Shown here piece after piece: positions 1-5,531 of a stretch of 6,678 nt of DNA. Below the pieces are notes generated by a model. That model saw only the letters and a list, made by a program, of their open reading frames with translations. It had not been told where the DNA came from and ran no database searches. The stretch is from Planctomycetaceae bacterium. Its GTDB lineage: Bacteria; Planctomycetota; Phycisphaerae; Phycisphaerales; SM1A02. Location: positions 1 to 6,678 of the forward strand of contig NSIA01000021.1 of NCBI GenBank assembly GCA_002737585.1. The letters are read 5' to 3'. Numbering within the stretch: position 1 is the first letter of the stretch; the number at the start of each line of letters is the position of its first letter. The position numbers and the translations under genes were made by a program.

Positions 1-95
1 CCTTCTTCAACGATATGACGGAAGAGGAAGTGAACATCGTGTGTGATGTCTTAGAGATGGCATTGAACCGCACTGGCGGAACGCACCGCGCGTAA
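1..95 (+). CDS. C-terminal end of a probable DegT/DnrJ/EryC1-family aminotransferase (partial)
   Basis: An open frame enters from the left edge, with its first full codon at position 3, and stops at TAA 93-95. It gives about 30 residues beginning FFNDMTEEEVNIV and ending in a short polar tail (NRTGGTHRA). The pattern 'P-F-F-x-x-M-T-E-E-E-V-x-x-V-...-L' is what I expect at the extreme C-terminus of PLP-dependent sugar aminotransferases of the DegT/DnrJ/EryC1/StrS family, where a 'LPLFPxMTxEEVxxV' helix closes the fold. The two bases before position 3 (cc) are compatible with the preceding proline. These enzymes usually build amino sugars for surface polysaccharides. The catalytic lysine and PLP site lie outside the window, so the family call rests on about 20 residues. 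The gene converges on guaA, with 71 bp between the stop codons. Confidence 0.45.
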   Translation, partial: FFNDMTEEEVNIVCDVLEMALNRTGGTHRA

Positions 96-166
96 AGCAG
101 CGCTGGAGTGAGCGCGCCATCCACCGCGCAGTTTCGTACCGTTGCTCTGATTGCCAGCGATTCCGC

Positions 167-1717
167 TTACTCCCACTCAATAGTGGCGGGTGGTTTGCTG
201 GAGATGTCATACACCACGCGATTCACGCCCTTCACCTCATTGATGATGCGGTTTGAAATCCGCGCCAAGACGTCCCATGGCAAGCGCGCCCAATCGGCGG
301 TCATGAAGTCCTCAGTGGTGACCGCGCGCAATGCAACCACCGAGTCGTAGGTGCGGCCATCGCCCATCACTCCCACCGTCTTCACGGGGAGCAACACAGC
401 AAACACTTGGCTGGTCACTCGGTACAAATCTTCGGAGACGATTTCTTCCAGGAAAATTTCATCGCAATCGCGCAGGATGGCAAGCCGTTCCGGCGTGATC
501 TCTCCAATCACGCGCACCGCAAGACCCGGACCCGGGAACGGGTGACGCCAGACAATCTGCGGAGGCAGCGCGAGCACCTCACCGAGGCGTCGAACCTCGT
601 CTTTGAAGAGGTCGCGTAGCGGCTCAATGAGTTGGAATCCCAACTCCGCAGGCAGTCCACCCACGTTGTGGTGCAACTTGATGTTGGCAGCAGTTCCCGC
701 CAGACTTGCGCCACTCTCAATGACATCGGGGTACAGCGTCCCTTGCGCCAACCAACGAGCGTTTGCACCAATGTCCTTGGCCGCCGCTTGGAAGACATTG
801 ATAAATCGATGCCCAATTCGGCGACGTTTTTCCTGCGGATCAGTGATGCCTTCTAGGTCAGCGAGGAACTCAGCGGAAGCATCGATCACGCGCAGGTCAA
901 CATCAAACGCGCCGCGGAAGGTGCTCTCTACCAAATCGCGTTCGCCGGTTCGCAACAATCCATTGTCCACAAAGATGCACGTCAATTGACTACCAATCGC
1001 GCGCGAGAGGAGCGCAGCAACCACGCTTGAATCAACGCCGCCAGACAGACCGCAAATGACGCGATCAGTGCCCACTTCGGCGCGAATGCGCGCAGTCTCC
1101 CGTTCTAAGAAATCGGCCATGCGCCAATTGCCCGTGCAATGGCACTCTCCGTAAAGAAAGTTGCGCAATACATCAATCCCGTGCGGCGTGTGCGTCACTT
1201 CCGGGTGGAATTGCACGCCAAAGAATGGCTTGGATCGATGCGCCACCGCTGCCACCGCGCAGGTATCCGTGGATGCCAACACTGCAAGATCGCCGTGCGC
1301 ATCACGGACTTGATCGCCATGGCTCATCCAGACGGTGGTGCGCGGCGGAATGCCGTGCATCAATCCGTGACTGTCGTGAATGTCCAAATGCGCGCGCCCG
1401 TATTCACGACTGTCTGCCGGGCTCACTTCGAATCCAAGCATGTGGCAGCCGAGCTGCATGCCGTAGCAAATGCCTAGGACGGGGATACCCATCTCAAGCA
1501 CCGCGGGGTCGCAGCGCGGCGCACCCTCCTCAAAGACGCTCGCCGGACCGCCCGACATGATGATGCCCTTGGCACCGAGGCCGCGCAGTACTTCGATCGG
1601 GGTTCCCGGCGCCACGAGCAGGCTATGCACCCCGAGTTCACGAACCCGACGCGCGATCAACTGCGCAAATTGGCTGCCGAAGTCAAGGATCAGGACGGTC
1701 TCGGTGGCGTTTTTCAT
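167..1717 (-). CDS. guaA: GMP synthase, glutamine-hydrolysing
   Basis: The product converts XMP to GMP using ATP and glutamine, the last step of de novo guanine nucleotide synthesis, in the cytoplasm. All diagnostic parts are visible in the 516 residues, close to the roughly 520 usual for the family. The N-terminal class I glutamine amidotransferase has the nucleophile elbow GICYGMQ (Cys84) and His171 and Glu173 in FHPEVTHT. The ATP pyrophosphatase domain has its P-loop SGGVDSS at 225-231. The C-terminal dimerisation domain ends in the hallmark SSKPPATIEWE. No catalytic residue is missing, so the enzyme looks fully active. The ATG at 1715-1717 is chosen because ETVLILDFGSQ follows at the normal distance. 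No clear Shine-Dalgarno is seen, and the 50-bp gap to the divergent lipoprotein gene is too short for a guanine riboswitch. A TAGTAT (1731-1736, minus strand) could be a -10 box, but no -35 partner is evident. Confidence 0.98.
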   Translation of the reverse strand: MKNATETVLILDFGSQFAQLIARRVRELGVHSLLVAPGTPIEVLRGLGAKGIIMSGGPASVFEEGAPRCDPAVLEMGIPVLGICYGMQLGCHMLGFEVSPADSREYGRAHLDIHDSHGLMHGIPPRTTVWMSHGDQVRDAHGDLAVLASTDTCAVAAVAHRSKPFFGVQFHPEVTHTPHGIDVLRNFLYGECHCTGNWRMADFLERETARIRAEVGTDRVICGLSGGVDSSVVAALLSRAIGSQLTCIFVDNGLLRTGERDLVESTFRGAFDVDLRVIDASAEFLADLEGITDPQEKRRRIGHRFINVFQAAAKDIGANARWLAQGTLYPDVIESGASLAGTAANIKLHHNVGGLPAELGFQLIEPLRDLFKDEVRRLGEVLALPPQIVWRHPFPGPGLAVRVIGEITPERLAILRDCDEIFLEEIVSEDLYRVTSQVFAVLLPVKTVGVMGDGRTYDSVVALRAVTTEDFMTADWARLPWDVLARISNRIINEVKGVNRVVYDISSKPPATIEWE

Positions 1718-1767
1718 AGTGAAGCAAGCAATACTACAAGCGGTTGATTGGCTCTACACTCCCCGGC

Positions 1768-2112
1768 GTGAATCGACTCCCTCGCCTGCACCTCGCTCAC
1801 GCGGCACTCATGACCAGTGTCCTGGTATCAGCGTGTGGGCCGGTGAGTCCCTCCTACACCGATCCAACCCCTGCCGCGCGGCTGGGCGCCATTCGCGAAA
1901 GTGCCCAGTCCGGCACCATGGACGATGCGCAGTCGCTGGTGGCAAATCTTGCCTCCGATGACCCCAGTATTCGCTTTGCAGCCATCAGCGCCCTCAAGCG
2001 TCTCACTGGTGAAACCAACGGCTACCGATTCGACGATCCATGGGAGTCCAGAGCCCTTGCCATTTCTGCGTGGAAGGCCTGGCTCGCCAAGCAACCAACT
2101 CCCGCGCCTTGA
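1768..2112 (+). CDS. Small HEAT-like repeat lipoprotein
   Basis: The protein has 114 residues if it starts at GTG 1768, which I prefer over TTG 1744. The GTG start yields a textbook lipoprotein signal peptide: a basic n-region (NRLPRLHLAH), a hydrophobic core (AALMTSVLVSA) and a lipobox V20-S21-A22-C23. An ATG at 1810 would leave too short a signal. After Cys23 comes a Pro/Ser-rich linker (about 24-36). Two helical hairpins of HEAT/armadillo character follow: about 37-62, then DDPSIRFAAISALKRLTG (64-81). It ends with GETNGY and the amphipathic ESRALAISAWKAWL. This 'LTGxxxGY...W..WL' ending is typical of small HEAT-like proteins I associate with Planctomycetota. The protein is probably anchored to a membrane facing the periplasm and may act as a small scaffold. 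No Asp follows the lipidated Cys, so outer-membrane sorting is possible. The specific role is unknown. It runs divergently from guaA and in the same direction as the STAS/mlaE pair. Confidence 0.75.
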   Translation: MNRLPRLHLAHAALMTSVLVSACGPVSPSYTDPTPAARLGAIRESAQSGTMDDAQSLVANLASDDPSIRFAAISALKRLTGETNGYRFDDPWESRALAISAWKAWLAKQPTPAP

Positions 2113-2132
2113 CAACGAACACCCCGCTCACC

Positions 2133-2151
2133 ACCGTTCCCTGCGAACGGT
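2133..2151 (+). promoter_or_regulatory. Perfect 7-bp inverted repeat / hairpin upstream of the STAS gene
   Basis: ACCGTTC (2133-2139) and GAACGGT (2145-2151) are exact reverse complements around a 5-base spacer CCTGC. The element sits 20 bp after the lipoprotein stop and 14 bp before the STAS start. There is no following T-run (agactcatc), so it is not a classic intrinsic terminator for plus-strand transcription. It could be a protein operator, a translation-modulating hairpin just before the STAS start, or an inefficient terminator separating the lipoprotein from the downstream pair. The inverted repeat is seen directly; its function is inferred. Confidence 0.45.
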
Positions 2152-2165
2152 AGACTCATCAATCC

Positions 2166-2510
2166 ATGGAAATCCATCCACTCCAAGTCACAGTTGAGCA
2201 GATCGATAGCGCCGCCATCGTTCACGCTGTCGGTGATATTTCTGCCGCCAACATCGACCCGTTTCGACAGGCGATCGCCACCGCGATTGCCAAGAAGCCC
2301 ACAAAGCTGGTGATCGACCTCACCGGAACCATGTTCCTCAGCAGCCCCGGACTCGCGGTACTGGTGCAGACCCTGCAACTGAGCCAGCGTGGAGGTTGCT
2401 CGCTCATTCTCGCAGGAGCCAACGAACGCGTCGGCGGAATCTTTGAAATTGCGCGCCTGTCCGACGTGTTCAAGATGACGCCAACCCTCGAAGCTGCACT
2501 CGCAAACTGA
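2166..2510 (+). CDS. Single-domain STAS protein (MlaB / anti-sigma-factor-antagonist type)
   Basis: The whole 114-residue protein is one STAS domain: a beta strand with AIVHAVGDISAANID (17-31), a helix FRQAIATAIAKK (33-44), strand LVIDLTGT (48-55), the signature loop FLSSPGLAVLV (57-67), and a helix followed by strand CSLILAGANERVGGIFEIARLSDVF. In SpoIIAA/RsbV the loop is 'F-x-D-S-S/T-G-L', with the Ser after Asp phosphorylated. Here the Asp is Ser59, the phosphorylatable position is kept as Ser60, and the next residue is Pro61. In MlaB the same site is a Thr ('DTAGLALLL'), and 'GLAVLV...LAGANERV' also reads like MlaB. Only 4 bp separate its stop from the permease start, so it is probably the cytoplasmic STAS partner of that transporter. 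A role in a partner-switching sigma circuit is the alternative, but no kinase or phosphatase is nearby. The ATG at 2166 lacks a strong ribosome binding site. Confidence 0.88.
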   Translation: MEIHPLQVTVEQIDSAAIVHAVGDISAANIDPFRQAIATAIAKKPTKLVIDLTGTMFLSSPGLAVLVQTLQLSQRGGCSLILAGANERVGGIFEIARLSDVFKMTPTLEAALAN

Positions 2511-2514
2511 TTCT

Positions 2515-3357
2515 ATGGCTGAGCAATCTGAATCAACCGCCATCCCAAGCGCCCCGATCCGACTCCTCGACAGTTGGATCGCTTTCTGGTTGTCGGTCTT
2601 CGATCTCGTCGGATCACTGTTCTGGCTCGGACGCGACACCTTCGAATGGATGTGGCGCGCCTTTGTGTTGCGGCGCGTTCGGATCGGTAGCGGAGCGATT
2701 ACCGCACAGCTCGTTCGCGTCGGCGTCCGATCGATTTCCATCGTGATGCTGGTCAGCGGTTCCATCGGCATCATTCTGGCGCTGCAGACTTCGCCAACCC
2801 TTGAGCAATACGGTCAAACCGACAAGGTCGCCAATCTTGTCGGCGTATCGGTATTCCGCGAACTTGGTCCGCTGATCGCTGCCATCGTCATGGTCGGTTT
2901 CGCGGGCGCATCGATCGCTGCTGAAATTGGCACCATGGTGGTTGGTGAAGAGGTCGAAGCACTTGAAGCCATGGGGCTCAACCCAGTCCGCTACTTGGTG
3001 GTACCCCGCCTCGCGGCAACCGTCACTAGCCTCCTCGCTCTCGCTGTGGTCAGCAACCTGACCGCTGTCTTCTTCGGGATGGTGGTCGGCACGCTTGTCC
3101 TCGGAATCCCCTACGACCTGTACGTATCCAACACCATCTCCCAGCTCAAGATGTCAGACTTTCTCACTGGCCTCATGAAGGCCGGCGTGTTCGGATTGCT
3201 GCTCGGATTGATCGCCTGCTACAACGGACTCCGAGTCACCGGTGGTGCCGCCGGCGTCGGTAAAGCCACCACCGAAACGGTCGTCCAAACCGTGATCTTC
3301 GTCATCCTGAGCGACCTGTTCTTCTCGGCGATCTTCTACGCCATCGGTTGGACCTGA
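2515..3357 (+). CDS. mlaE: MlaE-family ABC transporter permease (lipid transport)
   Basis: This 280-residue inner-membrane protein is the permease of an Mla-type ABC system, which moves phospholipids or related lipids between inner and outer membrane with an MlaF ATPase and an MCE-domain MlaD. The family core is plain: ELGPLIAAI (116-124), GASIAAEIGTM (131-141), then EEVEALEAMGLNPVRYLVVPR (145-165), followed by the conserved C-terminal CYNGLRVTGGAAGVGKATTETVV (235-257) and a last hydrophobic helix (about 258-277). Other hydrophobic stretches lie near 73-90, 117-135, 166-198 and 222-236. An amphipathic N-terminal helix (about 16-48) precedes them, as in other MlaE proteins. One oddity is Phe129, where many homologues have Arg in 'AGRxG'. 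The gene is translationally close to the STAS gene (TGA, 4 bp, ATG). No mlaF or mlaD follows. Its last 68 codons are covered on the other strand by the 3' end of dprA. Confidence 0.93.
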   Translation: MAEQSESTAIPSAPIRLLDSWIAFWLSVFDLVGSLFWLGRDTFEWMWRAFVLRRVRIGSGAITAQLVRVGVRSISIVMLVSGSIGIILALQTSPTLEQYGQTDKVANLVGVSVFRELGPLIAAIVMVGFAGASIAAEIGTMVVGEEVEALEAMGLNPVRYLVVPRLAATVTSLLALAVVSNLTAVFFGMVVGTLVLGIPYDLYVSNTISQLKMSDFLTGLMKAGVFGLLLGLIACYNGLRVTGGAAGVGKATTETVVQTVIFVILSDLFFSAIFYAIGWT

Positions 3358-4557
3358 CCAACTGCGCACCACCATGCGTGGCGCCTCGGTATGTGTCCGT
3401 GCAGCGCGTCGACGCTGCGTCCGCGCCGATTTCACTTGAGCAAGCAGTAACTCTGCAAACGTCCGCAGCATCGGAATGCTGTCTGTGTCCATCTGTAGTG
3501 ACGCCGCCAAGTCTTCCGAACTAATACGGGGCCGGCGCGCAATCAACTCTGCTGCCCGTGCCACCATCGGTCGCAAAACATCAGGAACCCCAAGCGCAGC
3601 AAGATCAGGGCGAACAGCGGTCAATCGACCCAACCGCTCCGCGTTCTCATCAAGGAGCCGCAGCAGATCCTCGGGATCCAACACCGCGTGCACCCAGCCA
3701 TCGCGAATGGCCGCGTTACACCCTGCCGAGCGCGGGCTATCAACCGGCCCCGGAAGCGCGCACGGATCGCGACGATGATCATCAATGGCATGACGAGCAG
3801 TAATCAGTGCGCCGCTTGAAACATTCGCCTCCACCACCAGCACCGTGAGTGACAAGCCAGAGATGATCCGATTGCGCCGCGGAAAGTTTGCTGCCAGCGG
3901 CGGCCAACCGACGGGAAACTCACTGACGAGCAGTCCGCCCGCGTCCACAATCGCTTCAAAGAGCCCAACATGTTCCGGCGGATACGGCTCCGCCAGGCCG
4001 CACCCAAGGACTGCCACCGTTGTGCCACCGACACGCAGTGCCGCGCGATGCGCCTCGCCATCAACACCGCGCGCGCCACCAGAAATGACGGCAATACCCT
4101 CTGCGGCCATAGCTGCCGCAAAGCGCGCCGCCTGTGTGCAGCCATAGGACGTAGCGCGTCGCGCACCAACTATGCCCACCGCGTCCTCCGCTGCAGCGGC
4201 GGTTCGCCCACGCGTCCACAACATGATGGGCGGTAGTGGAACCGGCGCCAGAAGTGGCGGGTAGTCAGTATCACCAAGCACCACCGCGCGCGCACCGATG
4301 CGCTGCATTGCTTCGCGCTCAGCGTCGGGATCCACCGATCGGAACTGCGCGTGCACGCGTTCGGCTCTGGTCAGCGATACCCGCTCAAGGCATGCCAACT
4401 CCGCTACCGAAGCAGACAGTACCGCCTCAGGCGTGCCGAAACACGCCAGCGCGGAATGATGGAACGCCGGGCCGCACTCATCAGAGAGGGCCAAGCGGAG
4501 AATGGCATCTGGAATTTCGTCAGGCGATCGTGACATGCACGCAACGTACGGGCTCAT
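3154..4557 (-). CDS. dprA: DNA-processing protein DprA (Smf), with an extended C-terminal tail
   Basis: DprA binds incoming or damaged single-stranded DNA in the cytoplasm and loads RecA. The N-terminal part (about 12-75) is a helical region of SAM/HhH type. The Rossmann-like DprA core starts at GIVGARRATSYG (128-139) and continues through SGGARGVDGEAH (159-170), AVLGCGL (182-188), SEFPVG (212-217), NFPRRNRIISGLS (224-236), VVEANVSSGALITARHA (241-256) and ALPG (266-269). A degenerate winged-helix-like part (about 335-375) follows. The tail is unusual: from residue 401 to the stop (TCA on the plus strand at 3154-3156) the ORF is antisense to mlaE and turns acidic and Gly/Ser/Gln-rich. The protein would be 467 residues, against the 290-390 common for DprA, so the tail may have arisen by stop loss. 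The start at 4557 is uncertain; Met8 (4534-4536) gives MSRSPDEIPD and is as good. A TTGACT/TGTATC pair upstream may be its promoter. Confidence 0.93.
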   Translation of the reverse strand: MSPYVACMSRSPDEIPDAILRLALSDECGPAFHHSALACFGTPEAVLSASVAELACLERVSLTRAERVHAQFRSVDPDAEREAMQRIGARAVVLGDTDYPPLLAPVPLPPIMLWTRGRTAAAAEDAVGIVGARRATSYGCTQAARFAAAMAAEGIAVISGGARGVDGEAHRAALRVGGTTVAVLGCGLAEPYPPEHVGLFEAIVDAGGLLVSEFPVGWPPLAANFPRRNRIISGLSLTVLVVEANVSSGALITARHAIDDHRRDPCALPGPVDSPRSAGCNAAIRDGWVHAVLDPEDLLRLLDENAERLGRLTAVRPDLAALGVPDVLRPMVARAAELIARRPRISSEDLAASLQMDTDSIPMLRTFAELLLAQVKSARTQRRRAARTHTEAPRMVVRSWSGPTDGVEDRREEQVAQDDEDHGLDDRFGGGFTDAGGTTGDSESVVAGDQSEQQSEHAGLHEASEKV

Positions 4558-4736
4558 GCGAAACCGCCAGATACATCAAGCCCTTTTTCTTGCAGTCAAC
4601 GATGAAATGTGCGGCACGAAATAGCGGCCGCCGATCATCTTTCATGTTGTGGGGTAACGTCGGCGCAGCACTTCGATGGCTTGCACGGCGGGCCAATCGC
4701 TCGACAATTGCTCTCGCCGATCTGCCCGCGGCTCCG
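4558..4736. other. 180-bp gap between the two-TM protein gene and dprA
   Basis: No convincing gene fills this gap. It holds a weak imperfect inverted repeat: outer arms ATGAAA (4602-4607) and TTTCAT (4640-4645), inner arms GCGGC (4611-4615) and GCCGC (4627-4631). It is not followed by a T-run on the minus strand, so it could at best be a poor terminator for the upstream gene. Two tiny minus-strand reading frames chain through it. One, 4642-4740, begins only with CTG and overlaps the upstream stop. The other, 4520-4645, begins with ATG in an ATGA overlap with the first and runs into the start of dprA. Neither has a visible ribosome binding site or a recognisable domain. Confidence 0.4.
4570..4599 (-). 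promoter_or_regulatory. Possible sigma70-like promoter for dprA
   Basis: Read on the minus strand, TTGACT (plus coordinates 4594-4599) is a 5/6 match to the -35 consensus. It is followed after 18 bases by TGTATC (4570-4575), a weak 3/6 match to the -10 consensus. The -10 hexamer ends 12 bp before the dprA ATG at 4557, so a transcript would have a very short leader, and starting at Met8 (4536) would give a more comfortable one. This is visual matching only; the weak -10 makes chance likely. Confidence 0.25.
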
Positions 4737-5414
4737 TCAGTCGGCTCCGTGAGCGGCAGATTCATTCTCATGCGGTGCCTCATGACCAAGGCGCACCAAT
4801 GGTGTGGCACTCGAGAGGCTTTCTGGCTGGCCCGAACTGTGAGCGCTACCGATGCCAGCCAACGCGAGACTTGGCGCCCGACCGGCAAGCAGCTGCGACG
4901 CAACCGCTCCCGCTTCTTCAAGCGTGGGCGTTGTTGGAACCAAAAGTCGCAGCGGAGCTGAAAGCAGACCCAAGAAAATGCACATCACCCCGGCCCCAGC
5001 AATCCAAAGAGCCTTGCGACCAAGCGTCAACCGACTCAGAAGCGAATCAGGGAACGGAACGATCACCGCCCGCACGGGAGCCACGGTGTCATCCACCCAT
5101 TCAATCGGGTTGCGCTTGGCGCTGCCCGCCACAATGATGGGGCGCTCGCCACGCGGGACCAAATTCAATTGCGATGCAGCCAACCGACGCACCAACTGCG
5201 GCTCAGCCGAGTCAAGGTCCGTCACAAACTTGGAGTAGGCCTCCAGGCGGCTGAAATTCTCGCGCTCCTGGGCGTCCAAATGCCGCAACTGCGTGCGCAT
5301 GACCCACAAGTCATAGGTGGCAGGTACCAGCGCCGCAGAGGCGACCAGGACCAGCCCAGCGACAACAAACATCCAGCCAGGATCGAAGAAGATTGAGCCA
5401 CGCCCATTACGCAT
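4737..5414 (-). CDS. Two-transmembrane coiled-coil protein with an FtsB/DivIC-like segment
   Basis: I do not recognise this 225-residue protein as a named family. A short cytoplasmic N-terminus (1-13) leads into TM1 (about 14-33), then a heptad-like helix (about 36-68: LWVMRTQLRHLDAQERENFSRL). Next comes EPQLVRRLA (71-79) and LNLVPRGERPIIV (83-95), a loop (96-133), TM2 (about 134-152) and a low-complexity Ala/Ser/Pro C-terminus (about 160-225, ending in an acidic His/Glu/Asp tail). TM, coiled coil, then 'D/E-P-x-x-I/V-E/R-x-x-A-R...LGxVxPGE' is the layout of FtsB/DivIC septum proteins, which lack TM2. The region between the two TMs would then face the periplasm. The homology is inferred from pattern only. 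ATG 5412-5414 is the first possible start, since an in-frame TGA lies two codons upstream. The gene follows mdh on the same strand after 117 bp containing a hairpin. Confidence 0.8.
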   Translation of the reverse strand: MRNGRGSIFFDPGWMFVVAGLVLVASAALVPATYDLWVMRTQLRHLDAQERENFSRLEAYSKFVTDLDSAEPQLVRRLAASQLNLVPRGERPIIVAGSAKRNPIEWVDDTVAPVRAVIVPFPDSLLSRLTLGRKALWIAGAGVMCIFLGLLSAPLRLLVPTTPTLEEAGAVASQLLAGRAPSLALAGIGSAHSSGQPESLSSATPLVRLGHEAPHENESAAHGAD

Positions 5415-5477
5415 GAATCATTCATCGTCCGAACCCCGCGCTTGGCTTCAGGATCTGCAGGCCGGGGGGACAGCAAT

Positions 5478-5499
5478 CCGCGCACCGAAGTGCGGTCGG
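5478..5499 (-). terminator. UUCG-capped hairpin downstream of mdh
   Basis: On the minus strand, CGCAC-TTCG-GTGCG forms a 5-bp stem with a stable UUCG tetraloop (plus coordinates 5481-5494). It is extended by an outer CCG/CGG pairing (5497-5499 with 5478-5480) past a 2-base bulge. It starts about 32 bases after the mdh stop and ends 63 bases before the next start. UUCG-capped stems often occur in bacterial terminators and mRNA 3' ends, but there is no proper U-tract after it (ATTGCTGTCC). It may be a weak terminator or a 3'-end stabiliser. Confidence 0.4.
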
Positions 5500-5531
5500 A
5501 CAAGTATCCGCCGAAGCCGTTCGAGCCCCGA

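Noticed and set aside
99..166. Terminator between the aminotransferase fragment and guaA
   Set aside because: Only a 5-bp stem (GCGCT/AGCGC) is visible right after the first gene, with no T-run, so it is too weak to call.
1470..1961. 163-codon plus-strand ORF across the guaA 5' end and the lipoprotein gene
   Set aside because: It lies antisense to the conserved guaA amidotransferase domain and out of frame with the lipoprotein, whose signal peptide and repeats are more convincing.
2109..2114. TTGACA as a -35 box for the STAS gene
   Set aside because: The nearest -10-like hexamer (TAGACT, 2151-2156) is 36 bases away, far more than the usual 16-18.
2022..2774. 250-codon minus-strand ORF across the lipoprotein, STAS and mlaE genes
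   Set aside because: It is antisense to three well-supported genes, has no domain, and its composition is typical of a shadow frame in GC-rich DNA.
4236..4961. 241-codon plus-strand ORF over the dprA 5' part and the two-TM gene
   Set aside because: It is antisense to two better-supported genes, with Arg-rich random-looking content and no motif.
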